Origin: Coptis chinensis | Lineage: Eukaryota; Streptophyta; Magnoliopsida; Ranunculales; Ranunculaceae | Direction: 5' to 3' | NCBI GenBank assembly: GCA_015680905.1 | Contig: CM027378.1 | Location: 72,259,501-72,323,500, forward strand | DNA length: 64,000 nt | Part shown: piece after piece, positions 1 to 10,518 of the stretch | Layout: each line of letters starts with the position of its first letter | How positions within the stretch are numbered: position 1 is the first letter of the stretch | Made by a program: the position numbers and the translations under genes | The notes under the pieces: model-generated | Database searches by the model: none | Seen by the model: only the letters and a program-made list of their open reading frames with translations | Told to the model about the DNA's origin: nothing

Positions 1-401
1 CCCTAGATCGCCATCCTCCCCAATGCACCAGCCCCAGAGCCTCCCCAACAACAGCTTTTGCCTTACCTGCCACAGCACAGTTGCGAGCACCCAGGTCGGC
101 CCTACCCCTTGAACTCGGGTTACTGAACACCACACCTCAAGTTCACTTGCGCGAACCAGAAGCAGAGCAACCCACAGTTTTAGATCATTTCATGGCCCTC
201 GTGTCAGAAGATACTGCCTTGCACTTACCCAGATCACTTGAACGGCGTGGCACGAATTCAATCTCCTCCAAGAAGAGCGGAGAGGTCTCCCTCACCCCTC
301 CCATTGGAGGGACCAAAGAGTCAAAATCATCACCATCTGCCCTCTACATGCTACACTCCATTGACAACACAAATGTTAGCAAAAGAAGCGTACTAAGCTA
401 A
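1..401 (-). pseudogene. N-terminal part of a retrotransposon accessory ORF (aORF copy A1), cut by the window edge
   Basis: Read on the minus strand, roughly 346 down to 194 gives an open acidic stretch beginning RADGDDFDSLVPPMGG and continuing through VPRRSSDLGK, followed by stops. Just upstream on the same strand (about 660-2220, discounting the solo LTR) lies sequence resembling the region upstream of the aORF copy at 28.4-29.4 kb, so this is probably the start of another aORF copy running off the left edge. No catalytic motif is visible. The plus-strand reading of the same bases has no recognisable domain. The assignment rests on context and is weak. Confidence 0.3.
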
Positions 402-714
402 CATATCACAAAGAAGAGAAATGAAAAGAAGTCGAAAACAAACCTGAAACACTAGAGAACTTAAACAAGAGCTTCGACGAGAGCTTTGGCAAGAACTTTG
501 GCAGCTAGCTTGGAGAAAGTCACGAACACTACCCCTAAAACCTCACACAAAAAGTCTTTTAAGGTAAAACGTTTCACTTCCCAAGACATACCATAACTAC
601 ACTGAAACCCTAAACAACGTGCCACATGACCCGCCATCTTTTCAAATTCCACAACACTAGGCGGTTACTGTTCTTGGTTACAAAGTTTCCCCTCCTCACA
701 CATGCCAAGCACGT
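402..714. other. Non-coding retroelement flank, left of solo LTR
   Basis: There is no convincing gene here. A short minus-strand reading at 461-652 lacks recognisable motifs. The last 25 bases, together with the bases just after 2203, resemble an uninterrupted sequence at 29677-29715. The stretch is therefore interpreted as the upstream or LTR part of an aORF-bearing retroelement that was later split by the solo LTR. Confidence 0.4.
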
Positions 715-2203
715 TGATAAGAGCCCAAAACTGCAGTTTTAACCCCTTAACAATAATACTTTTAGACCAATTATGCGAGTAATAAATAAGAGTTACTGCT
801 GATTACGTGTTTTTTATATATTTCAAGCATTGGAGTCGATTATGTGTAGAAATGTGTCACTTTTGCGAGATAAAGGAGCAAGAGTTGGTTGCTAAGGAGT
901 TCTATGATTAAAGACCAAGATTCAAGGAGAAAAAGCCTTTAAAAAGCCCGATCAAAGCTGAAAAGTCAAAGTCAACGCAGGCAGAAACAACGCACAAAAG
1001 TCAGAAGAACTTCCGAAGACCATATCTTTGGACTCAGACCTCGGAATTGGGCCTACCTTATATCAAAATGACCGACTCGGAAAAAGCTTTTCAATGGCTT
1101 AAGCCTTGACCAACCAAAGGAGTAGAAATGGACAAAAAGTCTATTGAAGTCAAATCCAGCTGAAAAGGCTTCTGTAGACTGAATAAATTGGGTTTTGGGC
1201 TCAATTTTCCGGCCCAAAACATGGCTCCTCAGCCCATGCACAAAAATGTGGATCTGGTCTCCTCCATTTCAAGACACAAGACTTAACTCTTAAGCATCTA
1301 GTTTTTTAGGTAGCCATTAGCCAATAGTTTTAGATCTAGTTTTCTTTACATTCAATTAATTAGTTAGAACAAAGTAGATTATTATTTCTAGAATCAGTAT
1401 TGTTATTTATTCATTAGATCAATAAAAGTAGTTAGTTATTCATAATTTTAGTTTTGGTTTATTAAATTACTTAGATCTAAATTCAGTTTAGTTGTTAATC
1501 ATTTCTTAGTTGTTAAGTTAGATTTGAATTTTTGATTAGATCAATATAGTCAAGTTATAATCTTTATATCATGTCTTGCTTAAAATCATATAGAAATGAT
1601 AGTTTTATGAATCAAGGCTAAACCTCCATTAGAGGGGTTTGAGGAAGCCTTAATGAAAACTTGATTGAGTTGTGTATAAATGGTTGTAAGATTCTATTCC
1701 ACTCTAGAAGGTAGTTGATTCGCCATGAGAATGGGTTGGACTTCCTCACATGCTAGTTATTATTTGGTAGAGATTGCCATGAATGATTAGGGATTAAAAT
1801 AACCAATTCTTATCGTAAGAACGTAAGAATCGGATTACAACAATCTATGCTAGTTTATTAAGTTTGATTTAAGGTGGAATCAAATTCTCCTAATTCTTTA
1901 TCTAGATTCAAACCTTAGTATTTCCGTAGTTTAAATTATCGTAGTTAATATTTTAGTATTCGAATTTCCATCGTAGTATAATTTTCGTGTTACTCTCATT
2001 GACTTTAGTAGGACCGATAATCTTAGTAAACGCTAATTCTAAAGAACTAGGTGTGAAACGAATTCTCTACTCCACTTTGTGCAATAGCATCGAGAGTGCA
2101 GAAAACTTTGATAATTAGCACACAAAATAGTTTTAGTTTTACTTACGTTCGAGTTTAATCGCTTATTCGTAGGTAAAACTAACGTTTTACTTTTATCACA
2201 CGT
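710..2203 (+). mobile_element. Solo LTR of Athila-type family (copy 1) with TSD CACGT
   Basis: The LTR spans 715-2198. It starts TGATAAGAGCCC and ends TTTTATCA, the same termini as the two LTRs of the complete element at 8180-18195. Five bases, CACGT, are repeated immediately outside it (710-714 and 2199-2203). No internal region is present, so this is a solo LTR left by recombination between two LTRs. It is visibly diverged from the LTR pair of the complete element and is therefore older. It sits inside aORF-related sequence. Short open readings within it are shadows. Confidence 0.93.
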
Positions 2204-2785
2204 GCAAAAATCCTCTCTCAGTAGAACACAACAACATGCAGCACACTCTCTACGAGCAGGACGCTCTCTCAAGCTAAGAGCTACATAGCCTCTCCACTTC
2301 TCACTAGTCGAAACCTACAACGTTAGGACGCGACCTAGAGAAGAACGCTTTACAAAGAGCAGCATCACCACTCAAGCTCAAAGGCTACATAGCCTGGACA
2401 CTTATTACCAGTTGGAACACACAACGCTATACTAGTGCAACAACATCAGGCAAATACATTCAAGGCAACAAAAAGACATAGGAAAATAAACATGCGTTTC
2501 ATAAATATAAAAGAGCAAACTGCCTGACAAACTCAAGAAACCAGTTCTCTATAGTTACCGAACTGCCACTCAGGTGGAAGCCAGTTCGTTACGAAGTAAA
2601 GCAGATAATAAAGGCAAACTGCCCAGGCAAGCCCAGGTTATCAGCTCTTAATGTATCGGGCCATAGGCCATATAGAAATAAATAAAGGCGAACTGCCCAG
2701 GCAAGCCCAGGAAACCAGCTCAATTGTATCTCTACAATTAATCAGAAGACAAGCAAAGACCTCACACCTCTCAAAGCAAAAGTAA
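2204..2785. repeat. LTR-like stretch with three copies of a short repeat
   Basis: No gene is seen. The sequence contains three spaced copies of a roughly 38-bp module with the core AACTGCCCAGGCAAGCCCAG, near 2514, 2612 and 2684. The part near 2270-2300 (CTACATAGC and neighbours) has a loose counterpart near 29850, upstream of the aORF copy at 28.4-29.4 kb. This fits an old LTR or untranslated region of the same retroelement class. Confidence 0.4.
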
Positions 2786-3672
2786 TCAAATAACATGTTC
2801 AAAAGTATCAACTAGCAGAGTATCCAGCACAAGACTCAAGTCAGGTTCCATGGTGGTCGCAGCAGGAGGGACGACAGGGTTCAGTTCCAGCTCACCAATA
2901 ACAGGATGTGAATCAACAGGGGCAGAGGTAGCAACAGAGGGCACTACATTAAGAGCATTACTTGCATCTTCGGGTGAGACGTTCTCTCGTTCACCCAAAG
3001 TCCCACGTTCATGCTCTTCTCTGAGCTGCTCAAACTTCTACTCCAGCTCTTCTAGCTCAAGGCACATATCATCATATGCCCTTTTTGCCTGCAGCGTCTC
3101 CCCCTTGCACTTCTGGGCAAAGTCGTTAGTTGTGGCTAGTTTCCCCTCCAGGTCGCTCACCATGTTGATAGCTACTGTTTTCTCGAGATTCTCAATGATG
3201 AGCTACACCTTCATAGCGTCTAACTCTTTCATCACAAACTCTTGAACCTGGCGAACAGACACCAGCTCGTCCTTCAAGGCCACGAGCTCACCCTTCTCCA
3301 TTTCAGCAATTTGAGCCGCCGTCTTTAACTTTTGATAACCAGCTATCAACTACACCAAAAGAAAATTGCAACATCACATAAGTGCACATTCAAACACAAA
3401 TAGATGAAAAGATGATAGATAAACCCAACAATGACAACTCGATCGCTTACCAAATAGTGTGCCAGGTCTATAGCTCTCAGGTTCTATTTTAGACCCTTAG
3501 AATCAAGATCCTTTCTATCTCCATCGAGCGTCATCCCTTCTAGTAAACAAGCTGCTATAGGTGCAGATAGGTAGCTAATGTCTGACCTCTTCACGAACTG
3601 TTTTTGGCCCGACCTCTCATTAACATACTCCAGATTGCGATCTAGAACGTCCTTACCCTTACCAGAAGAACT
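2786..3672 (-). pseudogene. aORF copy A2: coiled-coil C-terminal part with one GT-AG intron
   Basis: Minus-strand reading from about 3670 gives a segment with DRNLEYVNERSGQKQF, then a stop, then DLAHYL. A canonical intron follows (3450-3350, GTAAGC to GTGTAG, 101 bp, phase 0). The next exon is a heptad-like coiled coil (LKTAAQIAEMEKGELVALKD, later ENLEKTVAINMVSDLEGKLA), then a Pro/Val-rich tail ending at 2786. Two further in-frame stops break the coiled coil. The architecture matches the 3' half of the antisense gene in the Tat element at 51.6-53.9 kb, including an intron just before the coiled coil. Function is unknown. The family resembles the proteins grouped as 'putative gypsy type transposon' (PF04195-like), which is an inference. 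Confidence 0.6.
3350..3450 (-). other. Predicted spliceosomal intron in aORF copy A2
   Basis: On the minus strand the donor is TTG|GTAAGC at 3450 and the acceptor is TGGTGTAG|TTG at 3350, with a pyrimidine-rich run before the acceptor. Removing it joins two open segments in phase 0. The position, directly before the coiled-coil segment, matches the second intron of the aORF at 51.6-53.9 kb. Confidence 0.6.
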
Positions 3673-4146
3673 ATAACAACCCCATTTTTTAAAACAACAT
3701 AAATTACATTATTTGAATTGAAAATAACTATTATATTATGAAGTCTAGCTTGTTCTAGAATTTGTTTGGCTGTTGTTGATTTTTTAAAATTGTTTTTACT
3801 TGAATTTGTTTGTTAGAACTTTTGTGGATATTTTAGAATCATTTTTGTGCTTGAAAACATTGTTAAAATGTACCCCTTTTATATAGGTATGGACCTTAGG
3901 TGTTTTTAGAACCTCATTTGAGGCCCATAGGTTAACTTAAACAGACTTAAAACATTGAATAAACAATACCTGCGAATTTCCTTTATAAAAATTTTATTAC
4001 TCAAAAACAAAAGCCTAGCCTCTATTAAAAAGAATATTTTTTATTGAAAGAAATAAAAAGAAGGGGAAGAAGAAAAGGGACTAGAGAAAAGGAAGCATTG
4101 ATATTCTTTTGCAAATTCAATTTCAGGTGAGTAGACATATTTTTAT

Positions 4147-4230
<84 letters not shown>

Positions 4231-5002
4231 GTGATTTTTATCTTGTTTGCTTCATAAATGCTTCATTATCATTTTATAAAAATTCCATATTTAATTATGA
4301 ACGTTTGCTATTTGTTTTGAAATTTTCATTGTCGTTTGGAACGATGATATGTTTGCAGAATTCTGCACAAGCACTGAGTTGTGACTTGAATTTGACTGAT
4401 TACATGATGTAACTAGTTTTTCAACATAACTAAACAATTTTAGTTCTCTGAATAATCTTTCATTTCCAATTGGCCTTAACTGATTCCAGTGTATATTTTA
4501 TTTGATGTGAATTATACAAGAAAGTGCGTCAGAAAATTGAATAGCAGAATTTAAGTTGTTGGGTCTGTTCCATCACATAGTTTAGGATACATACTAAATG
4601 AATTAGTGTTTAGGAATTTTTGTATTGAAATGGATTTTCTGTCTAATTTTTAAAATGGTATAATTGATTTAAAACTTTGATTATATGAATTCTCTATAAT
4701 TTTTAGAATGGACAAAAGTCAAACTGTCCTAACCAATTTCTCATGCATAGAACAATATACGTAACTTATTAGTGTAGGTTTTAGTTGAACAAGAAAAAAT
4801 ATAATGATCATGCAATTTGTATCATATTAATATTTCAAATAAATGTGTATTGATTGGAGGAGTAATTATTTTATTTGTCTAAATAGTTCTATTACATGTA
4901 TTGGAATAAGAGTTGCATGCATAATTGTTTGATGAATATTGTATGTATAGAGCGTATATTGGTAGCTAAAGATTTGGCGTGGTATTATGCAATAATATAT
5001 AT
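3673..5002. repeat. Gene-free LTR-like sequence
   Basis: No coding potential is seen. It begins near 3675 with TATAACAACCCC, similar to termini of long chromovirus-type LTRs (usually TGTAAC...). The style of the whole 3.7-8.2 kb stretch, with tandem internal repeats and no ORFs, resembles the 3.3-kb solo LTR at 46478-49824. A matching far terminus could not be located, so this is a tentative old LTR or transposon remnant. Confidence 0.3.
4150..4221. repeat. (AT)n microsatellite
   Basis: An uninterrupted AT dinucleotide tract of about 70 bases is followed by a short T run. Confidence 0.95.
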
Positions 5003-6639
5003 GGTTAGTTAGACTTACCCCCATTACTAGTTGCAATTAGTGTTACGCACCCCATTTTCAAAAATATTAGTGATATCCCCCCCCCCCATTTGAGTGATCT
5101 AACGGTCAGATTTCTTCATCTGAAAAAAAAAAATCATCTCGTAACCGTTGGATCTTGCAATTGGGGGGGGTATCTGATAAGAGCCCAAAACTGTAGTTAT
5201 AACCCCTTAATAATCATACTTTTAGACCAATTATGTGAATAATAAGTAAGAGTTAATATTGATTACGTGTTTTTATGCATTTCAGGCTTCAAAGTCCATT
5301 ATGTGCAGAAATGTGCCACTTTAGCGAGATAAAGGAGCAATGGTTGGTTGCTAAGGAATTCTGTGATTAAAGGCCAAGATTCAAGAAGACAAAGCCTTTC
5401 TAAAGCCCGGTCAAAGCTGAAAAATCAAAGTCAACGCAGGCAGAAACAGCACACAAAGTCAACAGAACTTCCGAAGGCCATATCTTTGGACTCAGACCTC
5501 AGAATTGGGCCTACCTTATGTCAAAACGACCGGCTCGGAAAGAGCTTTCTAATGGTCTAAGCCTTGACCCAATCAGAGGAGCAGAAGTGGACGAAACATC
5601 TGTCGAATCCAACTACAGCTGAAGAGCCCATTTTGGACTAAAGAAATTAGGTTTGGGCACGATTCTTTCAAAACATGGCTCCAAGCCCATGCACGATTTT
5701 TGGATCTGAAAGTATAAAAACAAAAGCTTAGCTCTTTGTTAATGGTAGATAGTTAGACCTAGATTAGAATTAGATAAATGAAATAGTTATTATTCTTGTC
5801 ATTTCGATTTTTGTTATTTCAATATATTAGATCCAGTTTTAATTATTGTTGGTTACCATCTCTTAGTTGTTAATTAGATTTTAATTATTGTTTAATTTAG
5901 ATTAGGAAATTTCGAATCTTGATATTATGTTTAGTTTAAATTCATATGGAAATAATTGCGGAATGATTCTCGGCTAAACCTCCATTAGAGGGGGTTGAGA
6001 AGCCTTGATGAAAGCTTGATTCCGATTATCGTAGAGTCGTCGTAATTTCTATTCCACTCTAGAAACGACATTAATTAAGCCATGAGAATGGGTTTAATCG
6101 TTCACATGCTAGTTATGAATTGGTAGAAATGTCATGTGTAATTAGGGATTAGGAAGAACCAATTGTTCTGCATAGCAGTTCAATTCGGATTACGACGATT
6201 CATCGTTAGTGAGTTAAGTTGAGTTAAGGTGGAATCAATCCCCCCCTAATTCCTTATTATAGAATCAACGTAGTATTTCCGTAATTGAATCAATTATAGT
6301 TTGTATCTTGTGGGTAGTTGCATCGTACTATAATTCCCCCTCGTAAAACTTTCATTAGACTTAAGACCAATTAGTTAACTATGAAATCATTCCATGCTAG
6401 AGAACTAGGAGTGGAACGAATTTGTTACTCCACTCTATTTCGATAGAATGAGAGTAGAAACTTTGATAAATATAGACTCATAATAAGTTTTAGTTTACTT
6501 ACGTTTTGAGTCATCGTTCATTTCGTAGGTAAACTTTTACATTTTTATGTTTATCAGTATCACTAATATTTTTGAAAACAGGGGGGTAACACTAAATGCA
6601 ACTAGTAATGGGGGGGGGGGGGGGTAAGTCTAACTAACC
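5003..6639. mobile_element. Foldback MITE split by a solo LTR
   Basis: The left arm (from 5003, GGTTAGTTAGACTTACC, continuing CATTACTAGTTGCA and AATATTAGTGATA) is the reverse complement of the right arm (6557-6639, ending in GTAAGTCTAACTAACC). Without the inserted LTR the element is about 250 bp with arms of some 80 bp. It is flanked by AATATATAT-like sequence on both sides, possibly a degraded target duplication. Long C and G homopolymers occur at matching points of the two arms. No coding capacity. The superfamily is not assigned. Confidence 0.75.
5170..6561 (+). mobile_element. Solo LTR of Athila-type family (copy 2) with TSD GTATC
   Basis: The LTR is 5175-6556, starting TGATAAGAGCCC and ending TTTATCA. 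It is flanked by direct 5-bp repeats GTATC at 5170-5174 and 6557-6561. It is the same family as the LTRs at 715, 8180 and 17004, but about 190 bp longer than the 8180/17004 pair and diverged from them. It lies inside the foldback MITE, so the MITE is older than this insertion. Confidence 0.93.
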
Positions 6640-7254
6640 CACCCTAATATATATTAGCACTGATGGACTTTGACTTTGAATATGTGGCTGATAAGAACTA
6701 CGAAGGCTTGATTTCAATCTTGAAAGATTTGGATATTAATGAAAAAAACTTTGAGCAAAAGTGCAGCCACTACACTATACTATATTATATATTATATATT
6801 AGTTATTGTGATAACTATATGTGAACAATGTTAGTACTTAATTATGTACGTGATTGTGGTTCTTTAAAATGTATTCACGAGACATTTACCTAATGCATTA
6901 TTCCTGATTGAACCTTTTGATATCTATGATTTATATAATTGATAATGAGGTGAGTTGATTAGTTATTGTGTCTGGAATCTTTAGTAATTAATTATTGTTT
7001 GAGATAATGTTTGTTTTGTAATGAAAATATTATAATAAATGAGAACTCTTGAGTGTTAAAATCCGGTGTAAAAGTGTCCGGTGAAAATTTAATATGTTGC
7101 CCACATCTTTAGATCTCTCAACACCTCTTTGATGAAAAGAAATGAAAAGAAATGTTTATGACTAATGATGTCAAATGAAAAGCCGCCTTAGATAGGAACT
7201 AAGGCATTCGCCTTGCGGGTGGGGCTGTATTCCTTAAGTGTACGAGAATGTAGG
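6640..7254. other. Non-coding, AT-rich stretch
   Basis: No gene or recognisable motif is seen. It continues the LTR-like sequence interrupted by the MITE at 5003. Confidence 0.4.
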
Positions 7255-7565
7255 TCTAGATTCCTTGAGTGTGGCGGGAATGACCTAAGGTATTCATTGA
7301 ATGTGCCATGAATGACCTGTTAGTGTTATGATGGGTATTCCTTAAATGTGGCGGGAATGACCCAAGGTATTCATTGAATGTGCCATGAATGACATATTAG
7401 TGTTATGATGAGTATTCCTTGAATGTGGCGAGAATGACCCAAGGTATTCATTGAATATGCCATGAATGACTTGTTAGTATTATGATGGGTATTCCTTGAA
7501 TGTGGCGGGAATGACCCAAGGTATTCATTGAATGTGCCATGAATGACCTGATATTTTGTTATGCC
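7255..7565. repeat. 77-bp tandem repeat, about four copies
   Basis: The motif TGCCATGAATGAC recurs at 7304, 7381, 7458 and 7535, an exact 77-base period. Each unit holds two related half-units (GTATTCCTTGAATGTGGCGG and GTATTCATTGAATGTGCCAT), so the array has an internal sub-period. The open readings across it are a by-product of the repeat. Confidence 0.9.
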
Positions 7566-7826
7566 CAAAAGAGGTTTTGTGTATGTGTATGGAAAGCCCA
7601 GAGATGGCTATGCCTCACAAGTTACGAGTTTACAAGATGAAAATATGTTTCCTGGAGGCAGTATACCCACTTGGGACATATGTCTTGTAGTGGTACTCGA
7701 TGTGAGTGAGGCACACGGATATGTGTGATTTGGCAAATGTGTGAAGTGCAAATCGTGGAGTAGAAACTAAATGTTGGGCTGTGTCTTTCAATAAATAAGT
7801 CAATGACATAATTAATAAGCAAAGTA

Positions 7827-8176
7827 AAAATATTGATTTTACATATGACTGAGTTATTGCATATGAAAATTTATGTATTATGATGTACATGATTTCTTAC
7901 AAGAAATATATACGTGGTTGGTGTGAGTTGATACTCACGAGGGATGAATGTACTCCCTAGTTTTGATATTTTCCTTGTTCTCATAAGTAGACGAGTGGTT
8001 AATTAGTAAAATATTGATTTTAAGTATGATGGAGTTATTGCATATGAATATTTATGTATTATGATGCACATGATTTCTTACACGAAATATATAAGTGAGT
8101 TGTGTGAGTTGATACTCACGAGGGATGAATGTACTCTCTGGTTGTGATTTCCTCGTTCTCATAAATAGACGAGTGG
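7827..8176. repeat. 181-bp direct tandem duplication
   Basis: The segment starting AAAATATTGATTTTA at 7827 is repeated from 8008 with modest divergence. Both copies contain GAGTTGATACTCACGAGGGA and end with TAGACGAGTGG. The Athila element at 8180 inserted at the end of the second copy, and part of a third related unit may continue after 18200. Confidence 0.8.
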
Positions 8177-8179
8177 ATG

Positions 8180-9369
8180 TGATAAGAGCCCAAAACTGTA
8201 GTTTTAACCCCTTAACAATCATACTTTTAGACCAATTATGTGAGTAATAATTAAGAGTTAATACTGATTACGTGTTTTTATGCATTTTAGGCTTCAAAGT
8301 CTATTATGTGCAGAAATGTGCCACTTTAGCGAGATAAAGGAGCAAAGGTCGGTTGCTAAGGAGTTCTGTGAATAAAGGCCAAGATTCAAGGAGACAAAGC
8401 CTTTGTAAAGCCCGGTCAAAAGCTGAAAAGTCAACACGGGCGAAAGAGCACACAAGTCAGCCAGAACTTCCGGGCCGTATCTTTGGACTCGGATCTCGAA
8501 TTGGGAGTAGCTTATGTCAAAACGACCGGCTCGAAAAGAGCTTTCCAATGGCCCAAGCCTTGGCCCAATCAGAGGAGCAAAAGTGGACGAAACATCTGTC
8601 GAAGCCAACTGCAGCTGAAGAGCCCATTTTGGACTAAAGAAATTGGGTTTTGGGCCCGATTTTCCGGCCCAAAACATGGCTCCAAGCCCATGCACGATTT
8701 TTGGATCTGGAAGTATAAAAACAAAAGCTTGACTCTTTGTTAATGGCAGTTAGGTTAGGAAGCTAATGTTAATGGAGTTTAGGGTTAGAAAAAGTTAGAT
8801 CTAGATTAGTTAATTACTTAGTTTTTATTCCATTAATTAGTTTCATTCTTTGTTTTAGCTTGGTTATTTAAATCATTGAATATCATTCATTAGATAAATA
8901 AAATAGTTGTTATTCATTCAATCATATCTTGTTCTTATTGTTCTATTAGATAAATAAAGTTAATTAGTTCTCCATAATCTAGTTTCATTTTCATTTATTT
9001 ATTAGCCTAAATCCTTAGATTTACTTATTTGTCATTATTAGTTTAATTCAATTATTGCATGAGTAGTTTCAAATTGAGTTTAAACAAATAAAGTTCAAAT
9101 CTTTATATTATGTCTTGTTTAGATTCAATTGTTGGGAATGGTAGAATAGAAAATTCACATCAAATCATTACTCTCACCATTGTTCCTTTTGGGTTTGATT
9201 AGTTAAATTCAATTTAAGTCTTGAGGGTTTAAGAGTGGAACGAATCCTAACTCTAATATATTACTTCGTTATTGAGAGTAGGAATATTGATATAAACACG
9301 TATTTACGTAATTATGATTATTTGTGTTTACGCATAGATAGTTAGAATACGTAAAAATCACTTTTATCA
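8180..9369 (+). repeat. 5' LTR of Athila-type element
   Basis: The 1190-bp LTR runs from TGATAAGAGCCC to TTTTATCA. It is nearly identical to 17004-18195, with scattered substitutions and small indels, for example around 8245-8270 and 8455-8500. Confidence 0.95.
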
Positions 9370-9371
9370 AA

Positions 9372-9389
9372 TGGCGCCGCTGCCATCTT
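9372..9389 (+). promoter_or_regulatory. Primer-binding site of Athila-type element
   Basis: TGGCGCCGCTGCC begins two bases after the 5' LTR. The TGGCGCCG start is the usual primer site of plant Ty3/gypsy elements, complementary to a tRNA 3' end (tRNA-Asp-like by family knowledge). Confidence 0.75.
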
Positions 9390-10518
9390 AATCTCGTTCA
9401 AGACAAGAATTCAATTGCTTGAATCCAAGGGGCAATCCCCCATTCTCTACCCACCCACCCTTTTTAATTTTTCATTCTTGTTTCTTGAATTTTCGAACCG
9501 CTCATCGCTTTGCATAGGGGCTCTGGATTCACAGAGAAAAACACTGCGGTGAAGGTATTTCTAAATTTTCGAAAATTCTGAAAATTTTCATACATATTAT
9601 TTAATGTGTTGTTGATTTACTGGAATATTTTCAGATTTTTCAAAGTTGTTTTACCTTGTGAAAAAAATACGATCTTTACAGTGCTGCATTTCAGTTTTCA
9701 CACCGTATGTTCTTGAAAAACAGACGAGTAAGGTTACTTAGGAAGTTCTAAAAATTCTATAATTTTTACAGGAGTATCTATCCTAACTAAGGAGTTTGTA
9801 GTAAAAATTTGATGAATTTTTTATTTGTTTTGACCTCCTAAATAGTAGAGTGTTTCCAGTGTGTTTCTGCAGTGTTGCAAACACTTAATATCTGAAACAC
9901 CAGCCAATAAGGAGAGGTTGTAGAACTCCAATTGCTCTAAATTTTTTACAGGAACAATTAGGATCTGTCAGGAGTCTCCAGTAAAACCGTTTCGCAAACT
10001 TTGAAGGGCTGTAGAGGGACTTTCACAGCTCCGATTGATCTGAAATTTTACAGGCTACTTGATAGACGTCTTAGCAAATTACTGTAAAAATTTCAAATTT
10101 TTTGGAGTACAATAAAAGGCCTAAAACTTGAAAACCATGGAGCGCGACCAGCTTCAAAACTGAAGCGACACCGCTAAAAAACACTGGACATTCGACAAAA
10201 CAGAGGGCACTTTCAGGCTTCAACTCCCCAACCCCAGCCTACAAGGAAAAATTTATCGTGAACAGCCCGATTTTCACAGGAAAGTTCAAATTTCTATTCC
10301 TTAAAGTTATAAAGTGTTTCTAACTTGTTAAATATACTGAAATCGCGATACAAGACGCTATTCGTAAGTAAAAGCGAAGCAAGGAAGCATTCAGTACTCC
10401 TTCTTTCACTCCTCGCCTCTTACGTCGGAGGAGTTTTAATTCTAGTAGAATCGGGCTTGTTTTTCAAGAAATAAATACAACACGCCTATCTAGAATTTCA
10501 CACACTACACTTGCATCA
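9390..10518 (+). other. Untranslated leader of Athila-type element
   Basis: About 1.1 kb between primer site and gag has no convincing ORF, as is common in Athila-type elements. Confidence 0.6.

Noticed and set aside
7255..7565. CRISPR-like array
   Set aside because: Units are contiguous with no unique spacers, in a plant genome. This is an ordinary tandem repeat.
7371..7568. ORF of repeated His/Asn-rich units
   Set aside because: It is the translation of the 77-bp tandem repeat, with no start context and no relation to known repeats in proteins.
8294..8743. Overlapping open readings on both strands in the LTR, repeated at 17118-17522
   Set aside because: They occur only because the two LTRs are copies. 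The two strands overlap, no domain is seen, and related solo LTRs do not keep them open.
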